Positions 45,192 through 53,070 of a stretch of 64,000 nt of DNA are shown here, piece after piece. The position numbers and the translations under genes are program-made. Positions within the stretch are counted from its first letter, which is position 1, and each line of letters starts with the position of its first letter. Source of the DNA: an uncultured Bacteroidales bacterium (GTDB lineage Bacteria; Bacteroidota; Bacteroidia; Bacteroidales; WCHB1-69); the NCBI GenBank assembly GCA_905233625.1, contig CAJOFJ010000001.1:186001-250000 (forward strand). The letters are read 5' to 3'. Below the pieces are notes generated by a model. That model saw only the letters and a program-made list of their open reading frames with translations, had not been told where the DNA came from and made no database searches.

Positions 45192-45779
45192 CTACTTTCC
45201 TTTCACAAGGTTTTCCCAGCGGGGGAAAGCATACTTTTGTATATCGAAGAAAAGATTGTAAAACACTCTGCCCCAATAGTTTCGAAGTCCAAACCCACCA
45301 GGAGACTTCATAAATTTCTCACACAGTACCACTTGCCTGTCAACAGCATGCACCACCACTACCCACACCGTTCCCAGCTTGGTATGATCATCAAACGACT
45401 CCACCATGAAAAACAAAGCGTATGGGGTTACCACGGGAAACAAAGAACTGTATACATGCTCCATCACAGCCTCGTCGGAATACACCGCGTCAATGGTGAT
45501 AAACTCCGACAGCACATCATTGACTTTCACTGTCTTGTTCCTTTTGGTCACCCATGAAAGATCGTACTGCATAATAGGCTTCCTGAAGCTCATACGCACA
45601 TCGTACTTTTTCTGGTCGGAGATAATCATCATATTCCAGTCGTTGAGATAGTGCTGAAGCGCATCCTGGGGCAAGTTAAACCCGCTACGGGTGAATTTTG
45701 CTTTTGAAAAGTCCACGCCCAACCATGTCACCTCTCGGTGAGTCAGAAAATCGGCGAACAATTCAGCATTAAAATACAC
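45192..45779 (-). CDS. Conserved-looking protein of unknown function
   Basis: A 195-residue protein that I do not recognise. It has a VTWLGVDFSKAKF segment near residues 17-30, a central mixed region and an aromatic-rich C-terminus (GRVFYNLFFDIQKYAFPRWENL). The only start that fits is a GTG at 45779, the first codon after an in-frame stop and 24 bases downstream of a good -7 box. No signal peptide is present. It is transcribed away from rimO. The many aromatic residues and short strands suggest a soluble beta-rich fold, but that is only an impression. Confidence 0.6.
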   Translation of the reverse strand: MYFNAELFADFLTHREVTWLGVDFSKAKFTRSGFNLPQDALQHYLNDWNMMIISDQKKYDVRMSFRKPIMQYDLSWVTKRNKTVKVNDVLSEFITIDAVYSDEAVMEHVYSSLFPVVTPYALFFMVESFDDHTKLGTVWVVVVHAVDRQVVLCEKFMKSPGGFGLRNYWGRVFYNLFFDIQKYAFPRWENLVKGK

Positions 45780-45802
45780 CTTTCACAAAAATTTTATGAA
45801 GT

Positions 45803-45811
45803 GCAAAAATA
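45803..45811 (-). promoter_or_regulatory. -7 promoter box of the unknown gene at 45192-45779
   Basis: The minus strand reads TATTTTTGC. The distance of 23-24 bases to the GTG leaves no room for a longer coding region, supporting the GTG start. Confidence 0.55.
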
Positions 45812-45837
45812 CGAAAATTTTTAATGTGCCAATGAAA

Positions 45838-45909
45838 TTAAGAATTAAGAACTAAGAATTAAGAATTGAAAATTAGCAATTCTTAACTTTTAACTCTTAG
45901 TTCTTAGTT
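45838..45909. repeat. Short tandem and inverted repeats between divergent genes
   Basis: TTAAGAATTAAGAACTAAGAATT on one side and AATTCTTAACTTTTAACTCTTAGTTCTTAG on the other (given here as separate blocks of a hairpin) are complementary, so the segment could fold into a large hairpin between the two divergent promoters. Confidence 0.5.
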
Positions 45910-45937
45910 TAAAAACCAACAATTCGACAAAAAGTAG

Positions 45938-45946
45938 TATTTTTGC
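45938..45946 (+). promoter_or_regulatory. -7 promoter box of rimO
   Basis: TATTTTTGC, 20 bases before the rimO ATG at 45966. Confidence 0.65.
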
Positions 45947-45965
45947 AATTTTAATCGCAATCCCC

Positions 45966-47273
45966 ATGGCAACACATACAACCTCTGTCAATATCGTCAC
46001 CCTCGGCTGTTCCAAAAACAATGTGGACTCCGAGGTAATTGCCGCCCAGCTGCAGAAAATGGGCTTTGAGGTGTTGCACAACAGCACCCGCGACACCGAC
46101 ATGGTCATCATCAACACCTGCTGTTTCATCCATGATGCCAAGGAGCAGTCCATCGATGAGATATTCATCCATGCAGAACGCAAAAAGCAGGGGCTGGTCA
46201 AGAAAATATACGTAGTGGGCTGTTTAGCACAGCGTTACAAAAACGATTTGCAGGAGCTGATTCCCGAAGTGGACGCCTTTTACAGCTTTGCCGAACTGCA
46301 CAAACTATTCAATCTCGACAAATTCGACTTGCTGAACCAGCACGAGCGACTACTCTCCACACCTTCGCACTACGCCTACCTGAAGATTTCGGAAGGCTGC
46401 GACCGCAGCTGCTCTTACTGCGCCATCCCCCTGATTCGCGGCAAGCAAGTGTCGAAACCCATCGACACCCTTGTGGAAGAAGCCAAGCTGCTGGCACAGA
46501 GCGGCGTGAAAGAGCTGATGCTCATCGCCCAAGACCTCACCTATTACGGCATGGACCTCACCCAGCACCGCGACCTGGAAATGCTGTTGCGCCGTATCGC
46601 CCAGATTGACGGTTTGGAATGGATTCGCTTGCATTATGCCTACCCTATCGGCTTCCCCTATGAGATATTGGATGTGATGAACGAGTACTCCAACATCTGC
46701 AAATACCTTGACATGCCTTTGCAGCATATCAACGAGGACATTTTGCGCGACATGCGCCGGGGCGGCGGCGGAATGCAGACCTACAAGCTGATTGAAAACA
46801 TCCGCAACAAGGTGCCTGGCATCACCTTGCGCACCACCCTCATATCCGGCTATCCCACCGAAACCAAGTCCATGCACAAAGAACTGGTTCAATTTGTCAA
46901 GGAGGTGAAATTCGAACGTTTGGGCGTATTTGCCTACTCGCAGGAAGAAGACACTCCCGCCTACCCGCTCGGCGACCCCATCCGCACTTCGGAAAAGAAC
47001 CGCCGTGTAGAGGAAATCATGAGCCTGCAAGAGGAAATTTCATTGGAACACAACGAAAAATTAGTGGGCAAAGTCATAAAAGTGCTGGTAGATTACGAAG
47101 AAAACGACTTTTATGTGGGCCGAAGCGAATTCGACTCACCCGATGTGGACAACACCATCCTCCTCGACAAGAAGCAGAAACTGGATATTGGCAACTTCTA
47201 TCCCGTAAGAATCGACCAGGCCGACCATTACGACCTTTACGGCAGCGTCATCAAACCCAATAAAGAAGCGTAA
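45966..47273 (+). CDS. rimO: Ribosomal protein S12 methylthiotransferase RimO
   Basis: RimO is a radical SAM enzyme that methylthiolates an aspartate of ribosomal protein S12. The 435-residue protein has the N-terminal UPF0004 cluster ligands Cys15 ([11 protein letters not shown]), a Cys in TCCFI (52/53) and Cys86 (VGCLAQRY), then the radical SAM CxxxCxxC at Cys145, Cys149 and Cys152 ([11 protein letters not shown]), and a C-terminal TRAM domain from about 370. The [11 protein letters not shown] opening separates RimO from MiaB. The next gene begins 4 bases later. Confidence 0.96.
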   Translation: MATHTTSVNIVTLGCSKNNVDSEVIAAQLQKMGFEVLHNSTRDTDMVIINTCCFIHDAKEQSIDEIFIHAERKKQGLVKKIYVVGCLAQRYKNDLQELIPEVDAFYSFAELHKLFNLDKFDLLNQHERLLSTPSHYAYLKISEGCDRSCSYCAIPLIRGKQVSKPIDTLVEEAKLLAQSGVKELMLIAQDLTYYGMDLTQHRDLEMLLRRIAQIDGLEWIRLHYAYPIGFPYEILDVMNEYSNICKYLDMPLQHINEDILRDMRRGGGGMQTYKLIENIRNKVPGITLRTTLISGYPTETKSMHKELVQFVKEVKFERLGVFAYSQEEDTPAYPLGDPIRTSEKNRRVEEIMSLQEEISLEHNEKLVGKVIKVLVDYEENDFYVGRSEFDSPDVDNTILLDKKQKLDIGNFYPVRIDQADHYDLYGSVIKPNKEA

Positions 47274-47277
47274 GAAA

Positions 47278-48126
47278 ATGATTTTCAGAATTATAGGGCT
47301 CATTGCCGGATTCATTGTCGGAGGAAATTTTTTTACCGGACTGCTCGGTTACTTCATAGGAAGACTCATCGACCACTGGGTCAACGGGACAACGGTACGA
47401 ACAAGTTTCACCTCTCACCATATCTCGCAAGACGAATTTATCGACACGCTCATGCAGCTGACCGCCGCCGTGATGCAAGCCGACAACAAAATGCTGAAAT
47501 CGGAGCTGGACTTTGTCAAAGCATATCTGGCGAAAAATATCGGTGCCGCCAAAGCACAAGACGCCATTCTCAAACTGCGCGACTATCTTAATCAAAATAT
47601 TGACATTCAAGAAGTTTGCCTGAATATCAAGAGCAATTCCTCTATTCAGGAAAGGATTCTAATCCTGCAATTCCTCTTCGGACTGGCCCAAGCCGACGGC
47701 CATATTGACGACACCGAAGTGACTGTCATCCGCAATATCGCCCTCAGTATCGGCATCTCCGCTTCCACTTTCGAGGCTTTGAAATCCATGTTTTTGGGCT
47801 ACAGCTACCAAAGCAGCGGCTATGCCTACGGAAACGGATACGGATATAATTCTGGATACGGCTCTGGGTCAAGCGGTTACAGTTCAGGATCAAGCGGTTA
47901 TAATTCAAGTTCCACCCGTAATTTAAACGATGACTACAAAATTCTGGAAGTATCGCCCGATGCTACCGACGAAGAAGTGAAGAAAGCCTACCGCAAGGCC
48001 GCCATCAAGCACCATCCCGACAAAGTTAGCCATTTGGGAGAAGAAGTGCGCAAAGCCGCCGAAGAGAAATTCTCCAAGGTAAACGAAGCCTACGAGCGTA
48101 TCAAAAAATCAAGAGGCATGAATTAA
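47278..48126 (+). CDS. TerB/J-domain membrane co-chaperone (DjlA-like)
   Basis: A 282-residue protein with a glycine-rich membrane segment at the N-terminus (residues 3-30), a TerB-like helical domain (about 50-170), a Tyr/Gly/Ser-rich linker (175-212) and a C-terminal J domain with the HPD motif at 246-248. This order matches DjlA-type DnaK co-chaperones. The J domain would stimulate DnaK ATPase at the membrane. It probably shares the rimO transcript. Confidence 0.88.
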   Translation: MIFRIIGLIAGFIVGGNFFTGLLGYFIGRLIDHWVNGTTVRTSFTSHHISQDEFIDTLMQLTAAVMQADNKMLKSELDFVKAYLAKNIGAAKAQDAILKLRDYLNQNIDIQEVCLNIKSNSSIQERILILQFLFGLAQADGHIDDTEVTVIRNIALSIGISASTFEALKSMFLGYSYQSSGYAYGNGYGYNSGYGSGSSGYSSGSSGYNSSSTRNLNDDYKILEVSPDATDEEVKKAYRKAAIKHHPDKVSHLGEEVRKAAEEKFSKVNEAYERIKKSRGMN

Positions 48127-48141
48127 TCCAAAAAAAAGTTG

Positions 48142-48150
48142 TATTTTTGC
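48142..48150 (+). promoter_or_regulatory. -7 promoter box of the coiled-coil/zapA pair
   Basis: TATTTTTGC, 18 bases before the ATG at 48169. It decides that start against an in-frame ATG at 48139. Confidence 0.65.
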
Positions 48151-48168
48151 AAAATCTATTGGAACACG

Positions 48169-48456
48169 ATGGCATCTTTTTATTCACTATATAACGATAT
48201 CGAATATAAAATAAAACAAGCCCAACTGCGTTTAATAGATATCTCTCGCGAGAACAAACAGTTGCAAGAGGAAAAGCAGCTTATCAAAAATGAAAACGAG
48301 CGACTGCAAGCCCGCGTAAGAGAGCTGGAAGAGAAAATAAAATTAATGACCATAACGCAAACCATTATACATAAAGAAGACAAAACTGAAACTAAAAGGA
48401 AAATAACTGAATTAGTGCGGGAAATAGACAATTGTATTGGACTTCTCAATAGCTAA
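48169..48456 (+). CDS. Small coiled-coil protein upstream of zapA
   Basis: A 95-residue protein that is almost entirely helical. Residues 15-63 form a strong coiled coil (ENKQLQEEKQLIKNENERLQ with heptad Leu/Ile), followed by a short basic region. Size, coiled coil and position three bases before zapA suggest a partner of ZapA in Z-ring assembly, comparable to ZapB, but sequence alone does not prove this. Confidence 0.72.
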   Translation: MASFYSLYNDIEYKIKQAQLRLIDISRENKQLQEEKQLIKNENERLQARVRELEEKIKLMTITQTIIHKEDKTETKRKITELVREIDNCIGLLNS

Positions 48457-48459
48457 GCG

Positions 48460-48756
48460 ATGGAAGACGACCAGATTAAAATACAGATAGAGGTGGCGCA
48501 GAGGAAGATAGGCGTCGTCATCAAAAAAGAATGGGAATATTACTATCGAGAGGCCGAAAAAAGAATCAATGACAGTTTTTTGAGCTTCGCCAGAAAATTC
48601 AATTACACCGACCATCAGGACTTACTCTCCAAAATACTCATCGAATATACAGTGAAATTAATTGATACTGAGGAAAGATTAAATGAATATGAAGAGGATC
48701 TGATTCCGAAAATGGAGGCTTTGAAAAAGCTGACCGACACTTTGGACATTGATTAG
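48460..48756 (+). CDS. zapA: Cell division protein ZapA
   Basis: A 98-residue protein with the ZapA layout: a short beta-rich N-terminal part (IKIQIEVAQRKIGVVI), then REAEKRINDSFLSFARKF and a long C-terminal helix (about 45-98). ZapA cross-links FtsZ filaments. The assignment is supported by the upstream coiled-coil protein and by the 6S RNA candidate directly downstream, an arrangement also known in Enterobacteria. Confidence 0.85.
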   Translation: MEDDQIKIQIEVAQRKIGVVIKKEWEYYYREAEKRINDSFLSFARKFNYTDHQDLLSKILIEYTVKLIDTEERLNEYEEDLIPKMEALKKLTDTLDID

Positions 48757-48778
48757 ACGTTCTTTGAATTATACCCTA

Positions 48779-48968
48779 CCCGCACAAGTCAATAACGTTT
48801 GTTAAACTCAACACTTTACAAACGAAGGCTCGGCTCGTTCTGTCAAAATAAGGCCTCACCCGCAAGGGGATGCTTCGGTATCCGGTGGACTATTGCGACA
48901 TTGCGGCTCCTTCATCATTATTAACATAGGAGTTTAATGAAACCCTATGGACTGTGCGGGATTTTTTT
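48779..48968 (+). ncRNA. ssrS: 6S RNA candidate
   Basis: About 190 bases between zapA and rny form a rod-like RNA. The 5' end CCCGCACAAGTC (48779-48790) pairs with GACTGTGCGGG (48950-48960), followed by a run of seven T (48962-48968) that would act as the terminator. Inner pairs include GAAGG (near 48823) with CCTTC (near 48908), and a tip CACC ... GGTG around 48859-48894. A long stem with a large central bubble, this length and the zapA neighbourhood are all typical of 6S RNA, which binds RNA polymerase in stationary phase. The sequence is not conserved enough for certainty. Confidence 0.7.
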
Positions 48969-49169
48969 CGTGAAGACGGGGAGACGTTAAGACATGCACT
49001 TCGTGCATTCGTTAAGACGAATTTCGCCTCCACGAACGAGCGAAGCGAGTGTCTACACGCCTTGACGAATGAGCGCAGCGAATTACTTAACGCCTCTACG
49101 CATAAACGACAAACAAAAGAAAAAAACATCAAACCAAATATATAACCAAAAAATCAAAACTAAAAAACA
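48969..49169. repeat. Small hairpin-rich repeats upstream of rny
   Basis: The gap between the 6S candidate and rny contains repeated short hairpins (CATGCACTTCGTGCAT, GAGCGAAGCGAGTG) and copies of CGTTAAGAC/CTTAACG. I see no gene here; short frames in it have repetitive, implausible translations. The last 50 bases before the rny ATG are A-rich. Confidence 0.45.
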
Positions 49170-50711
49170 ATGACAATACTATGGATCATCATTGGTATAA
49201 TTGTAGGCTTCGGCATCGGCATGGGCCTCTCTTTTACCATTCTCAAAAACTCACTTACTAAAAGCAGTCAGGCCATTCTGAAAAAAGCCGAGGAAGATGC
49301 GGAATTATTGAAAAAAGAAAAAATACTTCAAGCCAAAGAAAAATTCCTCCAGCTCAAAAGTGAGCACGAAAAAACAGTCAACGAGAAAAACCAACAAATC
49401 AGCGCTGCGGAAAATCGCATCAAACAAAAGGAAAACACACTGAACCAGAAACTTGAAGAGGCGAACAAAAAAATAAACGAAAACAACGCCACCAAGGAAA
49501 ACCTCAAAAAACAATTGGATCTCGCCGCCCAGAAGCAAGCCGAACTCGACAAACAGACCAACATCCAAAAACAGAAACTGGAATCCATTGCCGAACTGAC
49601 CAGCGAACAAGCTAAGCAACAGCTGATTACCCTCATGGAAGAGGAAGCCAAAGCCGACGCCATGGTCTTGGTGAAAGACATCATGGACGAAGCCAAAGCC
49701 ACCGCTAATAACGAGGCTAAAAAATTGGTTATCAAATCTATACAGCGTGTTGGAGCAGAAGCCGCCATCGAGAATGCCGTTTCTGTTTTCAACATTGAAA
49801 ACGATGAAATCAAGGGCCGTATCATCGGTCGTGAAGGACGTAACATCAGAACCCTGGAGAACCTGACCGGCGTGGATGTCATCATCGACGATTCCCCCGA
49901 CGCCATTCTGCTCTCCAGCTTCGACCCCATCCGCCGCGAAATTGCCCGCCAGTCACTGCAAAAGCTGGTGACCGACGGCCGTATCCACCCCGCCCGTATC
50001 GAAGAGGTGGTGGCCAAGACCAAGAAACATATCGAGCAGGAAATCGCCGAAATCGGTAAGCGTACCTGTATCGACCTGGGTATCCACAACATCCACCACG
50101 ACCTGATGCGTATGGTAGGTAAGATGAGATACCGTTCATCATACGGACAGAACCTGTTGCAGCACTCCAAGGAAGTGGCTAACCTTTGTGCCACCATGGC
50201 TGCCGAACTGGGACTGAACCCCAAACTGGCCAAACGTGCCGGTCTGTTGCACGATATCGGCAAAGTTTCTGACACCGAATTGGAGATGCCGCACGCCATC
50301 TACGGCGCCCAGCTGGCAGAGCAATACAAGGAACGTCCTGAAGTGGTGAACGCCATCGGTGCCCACCACGACGAAATGGAAATGGACAACCTCATCGCCC
50401 CGATCGTACAGGTTTGTGACGCCATTTCAGGCGCCCGTCCCGGTGCCCGCCGCGAAGTGGTGGAAGCTTACATCAAGAGACTGAACGACCTCGAAAATAT
50501 CGCCCTCACCTATCCCGGCGTAGTCAAGACCTTCGCCATCCAGGCAGGCCGCGAGCTGCGCGTTATCGTGGGTGCCGAAAAAGTGAGCGACGAGCAGGCT
50601 AACCAGCTGTCTTTCGACCTCTCCAAGAAAATCCAGAACGAAATGACTTATCCAGGTCAAATCAAGATTACCGTCATCCGCGAAACCCGCTCGGTAAACT
50701 ACGCCAGATAA
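49170..50711 (+). CDS. rny: Ribonuclease Y
   Basis: RNase Y is a membrane-bound endoribonuclease starting mRNA decay. The 513-residue protein has an N-terminal membrane helix (3-22), a long coiled coil (about 30-160, rich in Lys, Glu and Gln), a KH domain ([21 protein letters not shown] in two parts, about 215-280) and an HD domain with [10 protein letters not shown] (near 366) and GAHHDEME (near 400). The length is normal for the family. Confidence 0.96.
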   Translation: MTILWIIIGIIVGFGIGMGLSFTILKNSLTKSSQAILKKAEEDAELLKKEKILQAKEKFLQLKSEHEKTVNEKNQQISAAENRIKQKENTLNQKLEEANKKINENNATKENLKKQLDLAAQKQAELDKQTNIQKQKLESIAELTSEQAKQQLITLMEEEAKADAMVLVKDIMDEAKATANNEAKKLVIKSIQRVGAEAAIENAVSVFNIENDEIKGRIIGREGRNIRTLENLTGVDVIIDDSPDAILLSSFDPIRREIARQSLQKLVTDGRIHPARIEEVVAKTKKHIEQEIAEIGKRTCIDLGIHNIHHDLMRMVGKMRYRSSYGQNLLQHSKEVANLCATMAAELGLNPKLAKRAGLLHDIGKVSDTELEMPHAIYGAQLAEQYKERPEVVNAIGAHHDEMEMDNLIAPIVQVCDAISGARPGARREVVEAYIKRLNDLENIALTYPGVVKTFAIQAGRELRVIVGAEKVSDEQANQLSFDLSKKIQNEMTYPGQIKITVIRETRSVNYAR

Positions 50712-50726
50712 TTGTAAATCAAGCTT

Positions 50727-51023
50727 ATGAATAAGAAAATCTTCCAAGGAAAAATATTTTGGCTGATTCTGTTCGGAGTCACAGCCTTGCTATTTCTCTT
50801 TTACATGATTTTCTTTTCAGACAACAACCTGAGCAAACGCCGCGAATTAGACAAGAAAATCGACAATCTGGAGAAGAGTATCACCGAAACCAAAAACAAA
50901 ATTGAGAACAACTACTCCTACGACCAACTCAAAAAAGACTCGAGCAAGCTGGAGCAATACGGCCGCGAAAAGCTGAACATGCAGAAAGCGGATGAAGATG
51001 TGTTTATCGTGGTGTATGAATAA
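50727..51023 (+). CDS. ftsB: Septum formation initiator (FtsB/DivIC family)
   Basis: A 98-residue bitopic membrane protein: a basic N-terminus, a membrane helix (about 10-30), a periplasmic coiled coil (38-65) and a C-terminal EQYGREKLNMQKADEDVFIV segment typical of FtsB/DivIC, which joins FtsL and FtsQ in the divisome. It starts 15 bases after rny and precedes aroQ by 13 bases. Confidence 0.88.
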   Translation: MNKKIFQGKIFWLILFGVTALLFLFYMIFFSDNNLSKRRELDKKIDNLEKSITETKNKIENNYSYDQLKKDSSKLEQYGREKLNMQKADEDVFIVVYE

Positions 51024-51036
51024 AAAACGACAGACC

Positions 51037-51453
51037 ATGCGGATAGCGATTATCAACGGAGTGAATTTGGGCCAGCTGGGCACGCGAGAGGTGAACATCT
51101 ATGGATCTCAGACCTTTGAAGAGTATTTCAAGGAATTGAAGCAGATGTTTCCAGACGTGGAGCTGACCAGTTTCCAGTCCGACAAGATTGAGGAACTGGT
51201 AGACGCCTTGCGCAAGGGGCAGAACTGCGACGGCATCATCCTGAATCCGGGAGCCTATACCCATACCGCTATCGTGCTGGCCGACACCATACGATCTATC
51301 AGCACCCCTGTGATTGAGGTACACATCTCCAACTTGTTTGGCAGGGAGCTCTACCGCAAACGTTCCGTCATTTCGGCTCATTGCGCCGGTTTTATCAGCG
51401 GCTTCGGTTTGCAAAGCTACGCCTTGGCGGTACAACATTTCGTCTGGCATTAA
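51037..51453 (+). CDS. aroQ: 3-dehydroquinate dehydratase, type II
   Basis: Third step of the shikimate pathway: dehydration of 3-dehydroquinate. The 138-residue protein starts at the ATG at 51037 (MRIAIINGVNLGQLG). Active-site features are NGVNLG (Asn at 8 and 11), Tyr22 in IYG, the NPGAYTHT loop (near 73-80), the EVHISN His (near 99) and SAHCAGFISGFG. It is the normal length for AroQ; the open frame extends upstream to 50992 only by overlap with ftsB. Confidence 0.95.
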   Translation: MRIAIINGVNLGQLGTREVNIYGSQTFEEYFKELKQMFPDVELTSFQSDKIEELVDALRKGQNCDGIILNPGAYTHTAIVLADTIRSISTPVIEVHISNLFGRELYRKRSVISAHCAGFISGFGLQSYALAVQHFVWH

Positions 51454-51540
51454 ACCTTCATCACAAACATCAGTCCAATTAGTATTCATCGAACACATCA
51501 ACAATTCAACAAATAAACAATCAAATAAACAAAAGAAGCT

Positions 51541-52002
51541 ATGAAAAAGATCTTAAGTATTGCAGTTCTTATGATTTTTGCGCTCTCTATGTCCGCACAG
51601 GAAACCGTTACACCCGAAAAACCCAAGAAAGTGAAAGAACCAGAAATCACTTTCGAGACTTTGGTGCACGATTACGGTCAGATTTACCAGAACGACAATG
51701 GTGAATGTGAATTTGTGTTCAAAAACACCGGCAAAGCCGAATTGATTCTGACCAACTGCCGTTCCAGCTGTGGTTGCACTGTTCCCGAATGGCCTCGCGA
51801 ACCTATTGCTCCTGGCAAGAAAGCCAGCATCAAGGTGAAATACAACACCGGACGTTTGGGTATCATCAACAAGAGCATCACCGTGGAATCCAACGCCACC
51901 AACAACAGAGTAGTGCTGAACATCAAGGGCAACGTAAACGCCAGACCGGCAGAAGCCACCCCTGAAAACAACAGCACTCCGCTCAATGCACCTAACAACT
52001 AA
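51541..52002 (+). CDS. Exported DUF1573 protein, first copy
   Basis: A 153-residue protein with a signal peptide (1-20, ending MSAQ) and one DUF1573 domain, an Ig-like (ASH/MSP-type) fold common in Bacteroidota. Domain features are VHDYGQIYQNDNGECEFVFKNTG, the SSCGCTVPEWP loop, GKKASIKVKYNT and a final strand VVLNIKGNV. The tail is Ala/Pro/Asn-rich. Function unknown; such proteins are exported and may bind other envelope proteins. Confidence 0.88.
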   Translation: MKKILSIAVLMIFALSMSAQETVTPEKPKKVKEPEITFETLVHDYGQIYQNDNGECEFVFKNTGKAELILTNCRSSCGCTVPEWPREPIAPGKKASIKVKYNTGRLGIINKSITVESNATNNRVVLNIKGNVNARPAEATPENNSTPLNAPNN

Positions 52003-52020
52003 TCATTCAACACATTAGTC

Positions 52021-52437
52021 ATGAAAAGAATTTTTGTCCTCATCGTATTGGCAATGGCCGTCTCATTCTGTGCCGCCCAAAACAGCAAAAAAGCAGAGTC
52101 GACAAGTACCCCTGCAGGTGCGGAGATTCAGTTTGACAAAAAAGTGTGCGACTTGGGCACCGTAAAACTCAACGAAGTGGCGACCGACACCTTTACCTTC
52201 ACCAACGTGGGCAAAAAGCCCTTGGTGCTGTACAATGTTACTGCCGCGTGCAACTGTACCAAAGTAGAGTACTCCACCGCACCGGTAATGCCTGGCAAAA
52301 CCGGCACCATCAAGGTCATCTTCAAAGCCGACAAGCCCGATGATGTGGGTGCGCGCACCAAAAGAATCACGGTGGACTCTAATGCCGCAAGCGACAGGGT
52401 GATTCTGACCTTGAAGGCCAATGTGGTCATGGACTAA
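52021..52437 (+). CDS. Exported DUF1573 protein, second copy
   Basis: A 138-residue paralog of the preceding gene, 18 bases downstream. It has a signal peptide (1-19, ending FCAAQ) and a DUF1573 domain with KVCDLGTVKLNEVATDTFTF, the AACNCTKVEY loop, GKTGTIKVIFKA and the final strand RVILTLKANV. The two copies have diverged considerably, so the duplication is old. Confidence 0.88.
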   Translation: MKRIFVLIVLAMAVSFCAAQNSKKAESTSTPAGAEIQFDKKVCDLGTVKLNEVATDTFTFTNVGKKPLVLYNVTAACNCTKVEYSTAPVMPGKTGTIKVIFKADKPDDVGARTKRITVDSNAASDRVILTLKANVVMD

Positions 52438-52457
52438 CAAAAATATAAATTCCACCT

Positions 52458-52842
52458 GGGGTCGTTTGGTTTTGACAGCGGGTATGTGGATTTGTAAGCA
52501 TGTCGGAGGTTGTGAGACGGTTCCGTTAAAAACTAACTCTCCATGCCAATAAATGGCGAATCTTATGCATTCGCAGCTTAATTGCCGCGAATCTCGCGAC
52601 ACGGACAAGGTCCGTAGTTGCGGGTGCTTCCCCGGAAGCCACGCCCGCCGGCGTCCGGACCGAAGTATCGGAAATGGCAGGCTAGTGACCGCAGGCTTCG
52701 ATGCGGAAGCGAAACCTTAGAAGATAAGCGACAGGCCGGTTGGTCCGGCACCTCCCTGTTGCCGACAATCAAGCTGAGACTAAACATGTAGAAAGCACTT
52801 TTGCAACACGTTTGGACGGGGGTTCGACTCCCCCCGGCTCCA
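52458..52842 (+). ncRNA. ssrA: Transfer-messenger RNA (tmRNA)
   Basis: tmRNA rescues stalled ribosomes and tags the incomplete protein. The 5' end GGGGTCG (52458-52464) pairs with CGGCTCC (52835-52841) to give the seven-base acceptor stem, with discriminator A at 52842. The T arm is GACGGGGGTTCGACTCCCCC at 52815-52834. The 5' region GTTTGGTTTTGACAGCGGGT is typical. The tag frame is GGC GAA ... GCT TAA at 52555-52581, giving GESYAFAA. The 3' CCA is not encoded (ACTT follows) and must be added. Length 385 bases. Confidence 0.95.
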
Positions 52843-52880
52843 CTTTGAACGGGAGGATTACTCCCTAAAACCAACAAAGA

Positions 52881-52915
52881 TGCACTGATAATCAAACGAT
52901 TGTCGGTGCATTTTT
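52881..52915 (+). terminator. Rho-independent terminator of ssrA
   Basis: TGCACTGATAATC-AAAC-GATTGTCGGTGCA forms a 13-base stem with two wobble pairs, followed by TTTTT. It lies 38 bases after the tmRNA 3' end. Confidence 0.88.
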
Positions 52916-53027
52916 GCATTTACGGCTCGCAATTCTCCGGAACACAGCTCCACGGATGCAAATCCGGACATGTGGGTAAATTTCTTAAAAAAAATCAGAA
53001 TCTTTATGGCAAATTAAAAAAAATGTG

Positions 53028-53036
53028 TACTTTTGC
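53028..53036 (+). promoter_or_regulatory. -7 promoter box of the DUF2079 gene
   Basis: TACTTTTGC, 34 bases before the ATG at 53071. It rules out in-frame starts further upstream, which would lie inside the ssrA terminator. Confidence 0.65.
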
Positions 53037-53070
53037 ACAGAAAAAAGCATATAAATCTAAACACTGCAAC

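Noticed and set aside
48954..49145. Small open frame between 6S RNA and rny with repeated NERSE-like words
   Set aside because: It is encoded by hairpin repeats, has no promoter or homology, and overlaps the 6S RNA terminator.
52438..52900. Search for a tRNA gene in this segment because of its T-arm-like sequence
   Set aside because: The T arm and acceptor stem belong to tmRNA; no separate cloverleaf is present here or elsewhere in the window by eye.
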